A stretch of 64,000 bases of DNA from Sphingomonas sanxanigenens DSM 19645 = NX02 (GTDB taxonomy: Bacteria > Pseudomonadota > Alphaproteobacteria > Sphingomonadales > Sphingomonadaceae): contig NZ_CP006644.1 of assembly GCF_000512205.2 (NCBI RefSeq), forward strand, positions 1,916,520-1,980,519, read 5' to 3'. The notes under the pieces were generated by a model. It ran no database searches. It was not told the DNA's origin and saw only the letters and a program-made list of their open reading frames with translations. Each line of letters begins with the position of its first letter. The first letter of the stretch is position 1. Shown piece by piece: positions 48,811 through 57,886 of this stretch. The translations under genes were made by a program, and so were the position numbers.

Positions 48811-49719
48811 ATGATGCCAGTGGCCCATGGCGGCAAACTGCGGAGCTTCCGCGCGCCTGTGTTAGGCGCCCTGAAGCTGCGGCTTCGGTCCCAGGACGTC
48901 ATTCATGGCGACGAGACTACGGTTCAGGTGCTCAAGGAAGAGGGCAAGGCCCCTACCAGCACCTCGTATATGTGGGCCTACCGCAGCAGCGAGGACAGCG
49001 AACAGCCGATCGTGCTGTTCGACTATCAACCCGGTCGCGGGCAGGAACATCCGCAGGCCTTCCTCGGCGACTATCGCGGCATCCTGATGAGTGACGGCTA
49101 TACGGCCTGGCGCACATTGAAAGGCGCCACGCATCTGGGCTGCATGGCCCACGCCAGACGGCGCTTTGCCGACGCCCTCAAGGCGAGGAAGAAACAAGGC
49201 GGGCCGCCCGCACAGGCGCTCAAGTTCTTCGACCAGCTCTACCGGATCGAAAGGCAGGCGCGGGACGAAATACCCGATGAGGGGGAAACGCAGGCCAGCT
49301 ACATGCGCCGCTTCCGCCAGAAACATAGCGTCCCGGTCCTGGATGCGCTCAAGGCGTGGCTCGATGACATCGCACCCAAGGTTGTGCCCGACACCAAGCT
49401 TGGTGATGCGGTATCCTACACCCTCAACCAGTGGGAATACCTGACGCGCTACGTCGAAGACGGCAGGATGCCGATCGATAACAATCTTCTCGAACGCGAC
49501 ATCAGGGTTTTTGCAACAGGAAGAAAATCCTGGCTTTTCTGCGACACCGTGGACGGCGCACGGGCGAGCGCCGTAACCTACAGCCTGATGCTGACTTGCC
49601 GCGCCTGCGGCGTCGAGCCTCTCGCGTGGCTACGCCATGTCCTCACTGAACTTCCCCAGCGCCCTCACGACGCCGATATCGACGACCTGCTGCCATTCAA
49701 CTTCGAAAGACAAGCCTGA
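48811..49719 (+). pseudogene. IS66 transposase, 5'-truncated
   Basis: The frame encodes the C-terminal part of an IS66 TnpC. Homology starts near 48875 (SQDVIHGDETTVQVL) and includes the DDE-region segments GILMSDGYTAWRTL, HLGCMAHARRRFADAL, DGRMPIDNNLLERDIR and the C-terminal LTELPQRPHDADIDDLLPFNF. The N-terminal zinc-ribbon and helix region (about 200 residues) and the accessory tnpA/tnpB genes are missing. The first ~22 codons are unrelated sequence. Remnant, not expected to move. Confidence 0.85.
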
Positions 49720-50260
49720 CCCGCCGACGTCGCTGCGGTGGCCTGTCTCGCCCAGCGTCAACTGTGACGGCGGCACTGCCTCCGGAAGCAGCGTGCTACG
49801 AAATGCGCGCTTACAATGTTACTGAAAGGAACGCCGCGAAAAAGTATACCGCCCCCAGCAAAGCGCTGTGGCGCAACTCGCCATCTATGGCCCGGAAATT
49901 CAGAATCCTGTCCAGCATGGTCCAATTATGGCACAACTCAATTAACAACGCCTTCCACATCTGCCGGCAGATTTCTCGATTCCAGCATCTAATCGCCGCT
50001 ATCGCCTGCCTCTGCCTAGGTGGTGGGGATTCTTCGCCGATGAGACTAGACGCACTGGCCAGGGGCCAGGGGAAGAATGATTTGAGTCGCCGCGCAGCGC
50101 TTTTGGCGCGGAGACTGATTCGTCTCAGCCCATTAATGGCCATCCCGTTCTAATTGAGCCTGCAGGCTCAGCACATGCGGCAGACTCAAGATCGGAAGAT
50201 GCCTGCTCCATCTCGCGCCAAAAATGCGCATTTGATTGACGAATATCAAATCTCATCCAA
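49720..50260. other. stretch with no supported gene before the efflux/PHA operon
   Basis: About 540 bases of lower GC than the neighbours. The first part may hold the right end of the IS66 remnant; no terminal repeat could be set. A 110-codon minus-strand frame (49811-50143) has no recognisable features. Confidence 0.4.
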
Positions 50261-50274
50261 ATATCATATGATAT
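50261..50274. promoter_or_regulatory. 14-bp palindrome, candidate TetR operator
   Basis: ATATCATATGATAT is a perfect palindrome 81 bases before the first gene of the operon whose last gene is a TetR regulator. A related half-site, AATATCAAAT, occurs ~20 bases upstream. Autoregulation is an inference. Confidence 0.45.
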
Positions 50275-50354
50275 CTGTAATTTGAAAGCTGGGCGAAGTT
50301 CGCAGCGATGGGGCGGCGGGCGGGGGGCTCGATATTTTATAGGGAATCCTGATT

Positions 50355-51206
50355 ATGGCCGAGCCGTTAATCCGCGCGCTCACGATCGGCGCACGAGGCA
50401 TGTTGTTTGACGCCCTGAGCTGCGGTCCCGAGCACGGACAGTTGGTCCTTTTCCTCCACGGCTTCCCTGAATTCGCCGATGCCTGGACCGACATCCTTCG
50501 TGGGGTGGGCGGGGCGGGCTATCGCGCGGTCGCCTTTAATCAGCGCGGCTATTCGGCCGGGGCAAGACCGTCGCGGGTCGAAAGCTATACGATCAATGAG
50601 CTTGTCGCCGATGTTGCCGCCGTAGCGGATGCCCTGGACGCTCGCCGCTTTCATCTGGTCGGGCACGACTGGGGCGGTATCCTTTCCTGGTGGATCGCTG
50701 CTGTTTATCGCGAGCGGCTTCATTCTTTGACCGTACTTTCGACGCCGCACACCGATGCGTTGTTGGAAGCTAAGCAAAGCAATCCGGATCAACGCCGCAT
50801 GTCACGTTATGTCGATCTGTTCCGGCTGCCGTTCCACATCGCCGAATGGTTGCTCCTGCGCAAAAAGGCTGCCGGCCTCAAACGTGCTTATGCCGGTCAG
50901 CTCTCACAGGCTCGCCTGGATGAAAATATCAGACGCTTTCGTGAGCCAGGGGTGCTTACTGCCGCGATCAACTGGTATCGCGCGCTCGATCTCAAGGCTC
51001 GCGTCGGAACCGTCAGTGTCCCAACGCTGTTCGTCTGGGGTACCCATGATCAGGCGCTTGGACGAGTGGCGGCGGAAGCCACCGCCCGATATGTTTCCGG
51101 ACACTACCATTTTCTCCCACTCGCCGGCGCCTCCCACTGGTTGCTCGAGGAGGCGCCTGACCAGGTGCTTGATGCTCTTTTGCCTCATTTGGACCGATGG
51201 TCGTGA
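50355..51206 (+). CDS. alpha/beta hydrolase (epoxide hydrolase/dehalogenase type)
   Basis: A 283-residue soluble hydrolase. The oxyanion strand is LVLFLHGFPEFADAW, the nucleophile elbow GHDWGG uses Asp rather than Ser, the acid is in VWGTHDQALG and the His in GASHWLLEE. An Asp nucleophile marks epoxide hydrolases, haloalkane or fluoroacetate dehalogenases; choosing among them is not possible. First gene of the operon, 281 bases before the HlyD gene. It may act on the exporter's substrate. Confidence 0.88.
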   Translation: MAEPLIRALTIGARGMLFDALSCGPEHGQLVLFLHGFPEFADAWTDILRGVGGAGYRAVAFNQRGYSAGARPSRVESYTINELVADVAAVADALDARRFHLVGHDWGGILSWWIAAVYRERLHSLTVLSTPHTDALLEAKQSNPDQRRMSRYVDLFRLPFHIAEWLLLRKKAAGLKRAYAGQLSQARLDENIRRFREPGVLTAAINWYRALDLKARVGTVSVPTLFVWGTHDQALGRVAAEATARYVSGHYHFLPLAGASHWLLEEAPDQVLDALLPHLDRWS

Positions 51207-51487
51207 ATGGCGCTTAAAGCTCTTCTGCCATGGGGCAACCGACAAAAGATCCCGCGTTTCCAATGAACTGAAAACTTGACGAATCTGTCATTTATTGGTG
51301 ACATTGGTGTGGGAGAGATGGATGGGTCGGTGCCAACGTTGGAGGTTGGTGGCGGCAAAATCCGGGATTTCGCAATCCAGGCCGATTCAGAGGCTGCAAA
51401 AGCCTGGCCCGTTCCTCCGGCGTTGGAGTTCCATGTGACGCAGCAAAATGGTGTTGTTGGTGCCATAGCACGGCGTGGATATCGCGG

Positions 51488-52465
51488 ATGAAACGAACTC
51501 GTTTCGTCATTGCGGTTGTTGCGATCGCCGCGCTGTTTGCAGGCGGTTATCTCGCATGGCGCTATCTCGATCGCCGTGACGCGCTTCCTGAGTGGATTGA
51601 GAGAAGCAACGGGCGGATCGAGATGACCCGCACTGACGTGGCCGTCAAATATCCCGGCAGATTGGTAGAGCTGCTGGTCCATGAAGGCGACAGCGTCCGC
51701 GCTGGCCAGATCGTCGCGAAGCAGGATGCTGCCGATGTCATGGCCCAACTCGACGGGGCGAAGGCGTCGCGGGAGAGAGCGCTCGGCGCTCTCGCGAGGG
51801 CGAAAGGCGAACATTCTGCTCATCAAAGCCAGGCGGATCTCGCAAGGCTCAACTGGTCGGAGACGGTCAATCTCCATTCACGCCAAATGGTTTCTGATGT
51901 TGAGTTGAAGCAACGTAGGCTGGCGCTTTCCGGCGCAGCCGATGCGGTCGCTGCGGCTGGTGGCGGAATCAGCGAAGCACGGGGCGCACTTGCGCAGGCG
52001 GATGCGCAAATCCGGCAAGTATCTACCGTACAGGAAGATCTGCATATCCGCGCTCCCGCTCCCGGGGTCGTCGAGTATCGGATTGTGGAGCCGGGAACCA
52101 TGATGGCCCCAGGCGGCAAGCTCATATCGATCGTGAATACTGAGGACGTCTATCTGACGATCTTCCTGCCCTCCGGCGTCGCCTCGAGGGTCAGCATCGG
52201 CGACGAGGCCAGGATCGTGCCTCAGGGGACCAACAAAGCCTTACCTGCTCGCGTGACTTTTGTGTCGCCCGAAGCGCAGTTCACACCCAAGTTCGTAGAG
52301 ACCGCAAATGAGCGGGATAATCTGTCTTACAGGGTCAAGCTGCAGATATCCGCTGAGGTTGCTCGACAATATGCAGGCCTGTTGAAGGCAGGCATGACCG
52401 CCGAAGGCTATGTACGCACCGATCGCCGTCGACCCTGGCCCGATCTGGCGTCCCTGCACCAATGA
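51488..52465 (+). CDS. HlyD-family periplasmic adaptor
   Basis: A 325-residue membrane-fusion protein. It has an N-terminal anchor (FVIAVVAIAALFAGGYLAW), a lipoyl half-motif (VKYPGRLVELLVHEGDSVRAGQIVAKQD), a ~90-residue helical hairpin (ASRERALGALARAKGEHSAH to IRQVSTVQEDL), then the second lipoyl half and beta barrel (IRAPAPGVVEYRIVEPGTMM, KLISIVNTEDVYLTIFLP). It links the ABC exporter to the outer-membrane factor. Its stop overlaps the next start by four bases. It resembles E. coli YhiI, the partner of RbbA/YhhJ. Confidence 0.92.
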   Translation: MKRTRFVIAVVAIAALFAGGYLAWRYLDRRDALPEWIERSNGRIEMTRTDVAVKYPGRLVELLVHEGDSVRAGQIVAKQDAADVMAQLDGAKASRERALGALARAKGEHSAHQSQADLARLNWSETVNLHSRQMVSDVELKQRRLALSGAADAVAAAGGGISEARGALAQADAQIRQVSTVQEDLHIRAPAPGVVEYRIVEPGTMMAPGGKLISIVNTEDVYLTIFLPSGVASRVSIGDEARIVPQGTNKALPARVTFVSPEAQFTPKFVETANERDNLSYRVKLQISAEVARQYAGLLKAGMTAEGYVRTDRRRPWPDLASLHQ

Positions 52466-55242
52466 CAAGGTCGGGTCTCATCGATCCCGCAGGCACGCCT
52501 GACAGTGCCATCGTGCTCGAGGGGGTCGGCCATCGCTATGGCCAGGTCCGGTCTCTTGAAAACGTGTCGCTGCAATTGCCGCGCGGCGCGGCTGTCGCCC
52601 TGGTGGGGCCCGATGGCGTAGGCAAATCGACGCTTTTGGGCCTCATATCGGGCGTGAAGCGCGTCCAGCAAGGACAGGTCCGCGTTCTTGGTTTCGATCT
52701 CAAGCGAGGTGGCGATCGGACCGCCTTTCTCAATCGGGTGGCCTATATGCCTCAGGGGCTTGGCCGTAATCTCTATCCCACCCTGTCTGTTTCTGAGAAT
52801 ATCGACTTCTTCGGTCGGTTGTTCGGTCTCGGCGCCGCAGAGCGAGCCGCGCACATGAAGCGCTTGCTGGATGCGACAGGGCTCGCCCCCTTTCCCGACC
52901 GGCCGGCGGGGAAGCTTTCGGGAGGAATGAAGCAGAAGCTGGGGCTTTGCTGCTCGCTGGTCCATGACCCGGATCTGCTCATTCTCGATGAGCCGACAAC
53001 CGGCGTCGATCCCCTCTCGCGGCGCCAGTTCTGGGAACTGGTCGGCGCGATGAGGAAGGAGCGGCCGGGTATGACGGTCCTCGTTTCCACCGCCTACATG
53101 GAAGAAGCTGAGCAGTTCGAGCATCTCGTGGCGATGGATGCCGGTCGCCTCATTGCGCAGGGCAGGACGCGCGAAATCCTGGCGCGGGCCGGAGCGGCGA
53201 ACCTGGAGGAGGCCTATATAGGTCTGCTTCCTGAGGAGAAGCGGCCCGCCGGCGAATTACGGGCGGTTGCTCCCTGGCAAGACAGCGGTGAAGCGCCGGC
53301 GATCGAAGCGCATCACCTGGTGCGCCGTTTCGGTGATTTCGTCGCCGTCGACGATGTGAGTTTCCGGATCGGCCGCGGAGAGATTTTCGGTTTCCTGGGA
53401 TCGAACGGCTGCGGCAAGACGACGACGATGAAGATGCTGACGGGGCTGCTCGACGCCACCAGCGGCTCAGCAAGCCTGTTCGGGCATAGGATCACGCCGG
53501 GCGACATGCAGACCCGGATGCGGGTCGGCTATATGTCGCAGGCGTTCTCCCTCTATGACGAGCTGACTGTTCGGCAGAACCTGTTGCTGCATGCGCGGCT
53601 TTATCAAGTGGGGGGCGACAAGGCGCCTGTCCTGGTGAACGAAGCGATGGAGCAGTTCGCATTGCTCGAGCATGCGGATGCGGTGCCCGCTGCGCTGCCC
53701 CTCGGCATCCGCCAGCGCCTGCAACTGGCGGCCGCATGTCTCCACCGACCCGAAATCCTGATCCTCGACGAGCCGACCTCCGGCGTTGACCCGGCCGCGC
53801 GCGACATGTTCTGGGGCCATCTTCTGCGCCTGTCACGTGATGAACGGGTGACGATCTTCGTCTCAACCCATTTCATGAACGAGGCGGAACGGTGCGACCG
53901 GATATCGCTCATGCATCGTGGTCGGGTATTGGCAGTTGGAGCGCCGGCCGAATTGACGTTCCAGCGCCACGCCGATAATCTTGAAGACGCTTTCATTGCC
54001 CTGCTGGAAGAAAATGCCGATGAGGTAACGCCAGCTGCCAATCCGGGCACCGTGCCGATGGCGTCGGCACGGGAGGACGCCCCTTCGCAGACAGTGGGAT
54101 CTCGAGGGGGCGTCCTGATCTGGTTTTCCTTCGTGTGGGCCTTCGCCCGGCGGGAAGCCACCGAACTGACGCGTGACCGCATCCGGATGGCATTCGCCCT
54201 GGCGGGGCCGATCATTCTGCTGTGCGTCTGTGCCTACAGTATCTCTTTCGATGTTCAGAATGTCCGATTGAGTGTGCTGGATCACGACCAGACTGTGTCC
54301 AGTCGTGATCTAGTTCGGCGCTTCGAGGGTTCTCGCTATTTTGTTGAAGCGCCTCCTGCCGTGAGTGAAGAGCAGGCACGTGCCTCTCTGCGGTCAGGGC
54401 ATGTGCAGATGATACTCGATATTCCGCCCGATTTTGGGCGCGATCTTGCTGCCGGCCGGCGCCCGGAGGTTGCTGTCCTGATCGACGGGGCCAGCCCGTT
54501 TCCGGCCTCGAACATCCGGGCTTATGCCGATGCCATCATCCTCGCCTATGTTTTTGACATGCTGGCCTCTGCGCAGGTTCCGGTCGCCGTCGGGCTGCCT
54601 GCATCGATCGAACCACGCTTCATCTACAATCAGGATTTCCGCAGCATCTATGCGATCACGCCCGGCGTGCTCATGCTCACGATGATCCTGATCCCTGCGA
54701 TGCTGACCGCGCTCGGTATCGTGCGGGAGAAGGAAATAGGGTCCATCACCAACCTCTATGCGTCCCCGGCGGGCAGTGGCGCCTTCCTGATCGGCAAGCA
54801 GGCGCCTTATGCGGCGCTGGCCATGGGGAGCTACTTCAGCCTGGTGGCTCTTATCATCCTCTTGCTCGACGTCCCGCTCAAGGGCTCCTTCATCGCATTG
54901 ACGATTGGCGGGCTGCTTTTTGTGCTTGCGTCGACTGGACTCGGCATGATGATCTCGACCTTCGTGCGATCGCAGGTCGCCGCGATTTTCGCGACCGCGC
55001 TCATCTGCCTTATTCCGTCGGTCAATTTCTCCGGACTTCTTTATCCGGTTTCGACCCTCGTCGACGGCAGCTACTGGGTAGGCGTCGGCTTCCCCTCTTC
55101 CTGGTTCCAAGTCGTCAGCCTCGGTACTTTCACCAAGGGCCTTGGCATTGCGAGCTTCGGGCAGGCCTATCTGGCACTGGCGGGATTTGCGCTCTTTTTC
55201 ATAATCGGCTCGCGCCTCATGCTCAGGAAACAGGAGACATGA
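52462..55242 (+). CDS. RbbA-type double-ATPase ABC exporter with fused ABC-2 permease
   Basis: A 926-residue fusion: ATPase 1 (~15-230; Walker A GPDGVGKS, signature KLSGGMKQKL, Walker B LLILDEPTTGVDP), ATPase 2 (~275-490; Walker A GSNGCGKTT, Walker B ILILDEPTSGVDP) and an ABC-2 permease (~545-926, with a periplasmic loop and five C-terminal helices). The second signature reads LPLGIRQRL instead of LSGGxxQR, as I recall also for RbbA homologues. RbbA was reported to bind ribosomes, but the YhiI-RbbA-YhhJ arrangement argues for export. ATGA overlaps at both ends. Confidence 0.92.
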   Translation: MTRSGLIDPAGTPDSAIVLEGVGHRYGQVRSLENVSLQLPRGAAVALVGPDGVGKSTLLGLISGVKRVQQGQVRVLGFDLKRGGDRTAFLNRVAYMPQGLGRNLYPTLSVSENIDFFGRLFGLGAAERAAHMKRLLDATGLAPFPDRPAGKLSGGMKQKLGLCCSLVHDPDLLILDEPTTGVDPLSRRQFWELVGAMRKERPGMTVLVSTAYMEEAEQFEHLVAMDAGRLIAQGRTREILARAGAANLEEAYIGLLPEEKRPAGELRAVAPWQDSGEAPAIEAHHLVRRFGDFVAVDDVSFRIGRGEIFGFLGSNGCGKTTTMKMLTGLLDATSGSASLFGHRITPGDMQTRMRVGYMSQAFSLYDELTVRQNLLLHARLYQVGGDKAPVLVNEAMEQFALLEHADAVPAALPLGIRQRLQLAAACLHRPEILILDEPTSGVDPAARDMFWGHLLRLSRDERVTIFVSTHFMNEAERCDRISLMHRGRVLAVGAPAELTFQRHADNLEDAFIALLEENADEVTPAANPGTVPMASAREDAPSQTVGSRGGVLIWFSFVWAFARREATELTRDRIRMAFALAGPIILLCVCAYSISFDVQNVRLSVLDHDQTVSSRDLVRRFEGSRYFVEAPPAVSEEQARASLRSGHVQMILDIPPDFGRDLAAGRRPEVAVLIDGASPFPASNIRAYADAIILAYVFDMLASAQVPVAVGLPASIEPRFIYNQDFRSIYAITPGVLMLTMILIPAMLTALGIVREKEIGSITNLYASPAGSGAFLIGKQAPYAALAMGSYFSLVALIILLLDVPLKGSFIALTIGGLLFVLASTGLGMMISTFVRSQVAAIFATALICLIPSVNFSGLLYPVSTLVDGSYWVGVGFPSSWFQVVSLGTFTKGLGIASFGQAYLALAGFALFFIIGSRLMLRKQET

Positions 55243-56366
55243 CGCGCTGGCTCGTCAATGTCTGGCTGCTCGGCGCCAAGGAATTGCGCAGCGTCATGAA
55301 GGATGTGACGTTGATCGTTCTCATCGTGTTTGCTTTCACCATAGCCATCCAGCTTGTCGCGTCAGGCGTGAAAGCAGAAGTTTCCAACGCCTCGGTCGCT
55401 ATCGTCGATGATGATCACAGCGAGTTGTCGCGACGAATGCGCGACGCCGTGCGACCGCCTTATTTCAAGTCGCCCGTGGACATCGCGCGCGGCGATGTCG
55501 CGTCCGCAATGGACGAGGGGCGTTATATCTTCGTCATTGAAATCCCTCCGCGCTTCGAGGCGGATGTCCTGGCGGGGCGCAGGCCGATTGTGCAGATCCT
55601 AGTCGATGCGACGGCGATGACCCAGGCAGGCTTGGGCGCATCCTATTTCCAACAGATTTTTGCCACTGAGGTGCTTGATTTTATGCACGCGCAGGGTTTG
55701 CTTGCACAGTTGCCAATCAAGGCGACAAGCCAGACTTTTTTCAATCCGAACTCGCAGTCGGCTTGGTACACCTCGGTCATGCAAATCGTCACCAATGTGA
55801 CGGTATTGTCGATCATCCTTGTGGGCGCGGCGGTGATTCGCGAGCGTGAACACGGCACGATCGAGCATTTGCTGGTCATGCCTGTCCGTGCGAGCGAGAT
55901 CGCCTTCGCAAAGATACTGGCCAATGGTCTGGTCATTCTCGTGGCGTCGATCGCGTCGCTATGGTTCGTTGTGCACGGTTTACTGAGTGTGCCGCTTGCA
56001 GGATCGCTTCTGCTCTTTGTGGCTGCGATGATGCTTTACCTCTTCTCGGTGACATCGCTTGGCATGTGGATGGCGACCATGGCGCCCAGCATGCCGCAAT
56101 TCGGTCTGTTCGCGGTGCCAGTCTATGCGATCGCCTATCTCCTTTCTGGAGCGGCGACGCCGCTCGAGAGCATGCCGGTCGCTGTGCAGACGGTCGCGAG
56201 GCTTTTGCCAACGACCCAGTTCGTGAGCCTGTCGCAGGCTGTCCTTTATCGCGGAGCGGGATTGCAGACGGTGCTGGGTGAACTGCTCATGATCTGCGGG
56301 TGGGGCGCCCTTTTCGTCACCCTGGCAGTTCAACGGTTCCGCACGATGCTGGCGCGGCAGGGGTGA
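55239..56366 (+). CDS. ABC-2 type permease (YhhJ type)
   Basis: A 375-residue inner-membrane permease. One N-terminal helix (VTLIVLIVFAFTIAIQLVA) is followed by a periplasmic domain of ~140 residues (FVIEIPPRFEADVLAGRRPI, QAGLGASYFQQIF) and five C-terminal helices, including REREHGTIEHLLVMPVRASE. It pairs with the permease half of the preceding fusion to form the pore. The start overlaps the previous stop and its own stop is two bases from the next ATG. Confidence 0.92.
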   Translation: MTRWLVNVWLLGAKELRSVMKDVTLIVLIVFAFTIAIQLVASGVKAEVSNASVAIVDDDHSELSRRMRDAVRPPYFKSPVDIARGDVASAMDEGRYIFVIEIPPRFEADVLAGRRPIVQILVDATAMTQAGLGASYFQQIFATEVLDFMHAQGLLAQLPIKATSQTFFNPNSQSAWYTSVMQIVTNVTVLSIILVGAAVIREREHGTIEHLLVMPVRASEIAFAKILANGLVILVASIASLWFVVHGLLSVPLAGSLLLFVAAMMLYLFSVTSLGMWMATMAPSMPQFGLFAVPVYAIAYLLSGAATPLESMPVAVQTVARLLPTTQFVSLSQAVLYRGAGLQTVLGELLMICGWGALFVTLAVQRFRTMLARQG

Positions 56367-56368
56367 CG

Positions 56369-57886
56369 ATGCATATCCGAAACGACACCATCCATAGACT
56401 CCTGCAGCGCCTGACCCTTGGCTCCGCAGTACTGGCGCTGGCAGCTTGCGCGTCTGCGCCGCCTCTGTCGCCATCCTCGGCCAGGATCACGGCTCCGCAG
56501 CGGCTGGACGCTCCCGCTGCAAATGAGGCGTCTGAAGGGAACCTTGATCGGTGGTGGACCCTTTGGAAGGATCCATATCTCGATGCACTGGTCGATCGGG
56601 CCCTGGCGAGCAATGCCGATGTCCGCGTCGCCGAGGCGCACGTCAGAGCGGCCAGGGCGCTTGTGTCGGTCGCGGAATCGGCTCTGTATCCTTCGATTGC
56701 AGCGAGTGGTGCTGCTTGGGTAAATGCCGGCGACACCGACATCGATACCGCGCTGGGGTCTGTGCTCCAACCCTACACGAGCGGGAAGACCGGAACCGGC
56801 TATCTGATCGGCCTCGGCGCTCAATGGGAGCCGGACATATTCGGTGGTCGACATGCCGATGTCGACACGGCGCACGCTCTTGCCGAGAGCACGGCCAGCC
56901 TGGCGGATGGTGTCCGGTTGGTTGTGATAGGTGATGTCGTCGAAAATTATCAGCAATGGGCCGGTCTGCAGCGTCGGCTTGCCCTTCTTGGTGAGAGTAT
57001 CGCTGTCGCGCGGCGCCTGACCGATTATGCGTCGGCGCGCCAGCGAACGGGACAGGCAACCGCCATGGATGTGGCCAAGGCGCAAGGCGCGCTGGCTTCG
57101 TTGGAGGCATCCCGCCCGCCGATAATGTCGCTGATCGATGCGAGACAAAGGCGGCTCGCCGTACTCGCCGGTGACCTGCCCGAGCAATTGCCGAAGATGC
57201 CGACGGGCCTCCAGATCGCCGTGCCGCCGCCTCCATCCGGCCAATTCCCCTCGACCATATTGGGTCGCCGCCCCGATGTCCGCGCGAGAATGCTGATCGT
57301 CGAGGCGCGGGCCGCGAGGCTTAAAAGCTTGCAGGCCGATCTTATGCCACGTTTCGGTATCAGCTTCATGGGTCAGAACGGCCAGATCGGCTTGTCGGGT
57401 CTCCCGGGCTTTGGAGGCTCGCTCGGGCTCGTCAGCGTCAAAGCGAGCGTTCCGATCTTCACGGGCGGTCTGCTGCGCGGCCGAATTGCCGCAGGCAACG
57501 CGGAACTGGCGGCTGCGCTCGCGGCACAGGACCGCGCGATGCTCAACGCCCTAGAGGAGGTCGAGACGGCATATGGTTTCCGTGCCGGTCTGGACCAACG
57601 CCTGAGCGGACTTGATCATGCGCGCGATCTCTCTGAGAACCGTGCGGAGCTTGCGGCGAGCTTCTACAAAGCCGGACGCGTGCCCCTTGGAGACGTCCTT
57701 CAGGCCAGGCTCGATGCCCTGTCGGACCTCGACAGGATGGAACAGGCACGGATTGCTCAGGGTACGGCCACTGTCCAGCTATACCGCGCCGTCGCTGGCG
57801 GCTGGGGCGCTGGGGCATCGCCAATAGCGATGAGCGGAGCCGACAGTTCACAGCAGCATGATTCATCAGGGAGTTCCCCACAATGA
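56369..57886 (+). CDS. NodT-family outer-membrane efflux lipoprotein
   Basis: A 505-residue TolC-like channel subunit. The lipobox LALAACAS puts the lipidated Cys near residue 27. Two OEP repeats follow, with WWTLWKDPYLDALVDRALAS, GAQWEPDIFGG, the repeat-joining GRRPDVRAR and FYKAGRVPLGDVLQARL. It completes the tripartite pump with the adaptor and ABC parts. The stop overlaps the phaC start (ATGA), so the pump and PHA genes are translationally linked. Confidence 0.93.
   Translation: MHIRNDTIHRLLQRLTLGSAVLALAACASAPPLSPSSARITAPQRLDAPAANEASEGNLDRWWTLWKDPYLDALVDRALASNADVRVAEAHVRAARALVSVAESALYPSIAASGAAWVNAGDTDIDTALGSVLQPYTSGKTGTGYLIGLGAQWEPDIFGGRHADVDTAHALAESTASLADGVRLVVIGDVVENYQQWAGLQRRLALLGESIAVARRLTDYASARQRTGQATAMDVAKAQGALASLEASRPPIMSLIDARQRRLAVLAGDLPEQLPKMPTGLQIAVPPPPSGQFPSTILGRRPDVRARMLIVEARAARLKSLQADLMPRFGISFMGQNGQIGLSGLPGFGGSLGLVSVKASVPIFTGGLLRGRIAAGNAELAAALAAQDRAMLNALEEVETAYGFRAGLDQRLSGLDHARDLSENRAELAASFYKAGRVPLGDVLQARLDALSDLDRMEQARIAQGTATVQLYRAVAGGWGAGASPIAMSGADSSQQHDSSGSSPQ

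Noticed and set aside
49811-50143. 110-codon minus-strand frame between the IS66 remnant and the operon
   Set aside because: No motif, no ribosome site and no similarity to any family I know.
51276-51491. 71-codon frame between the hydrolase and HlyD genes
   Set aside because: TTG start without a ribosome site and no recognisable features; its stop merely overlaps the HlyD ATG. Kept as possible leader sequence only.
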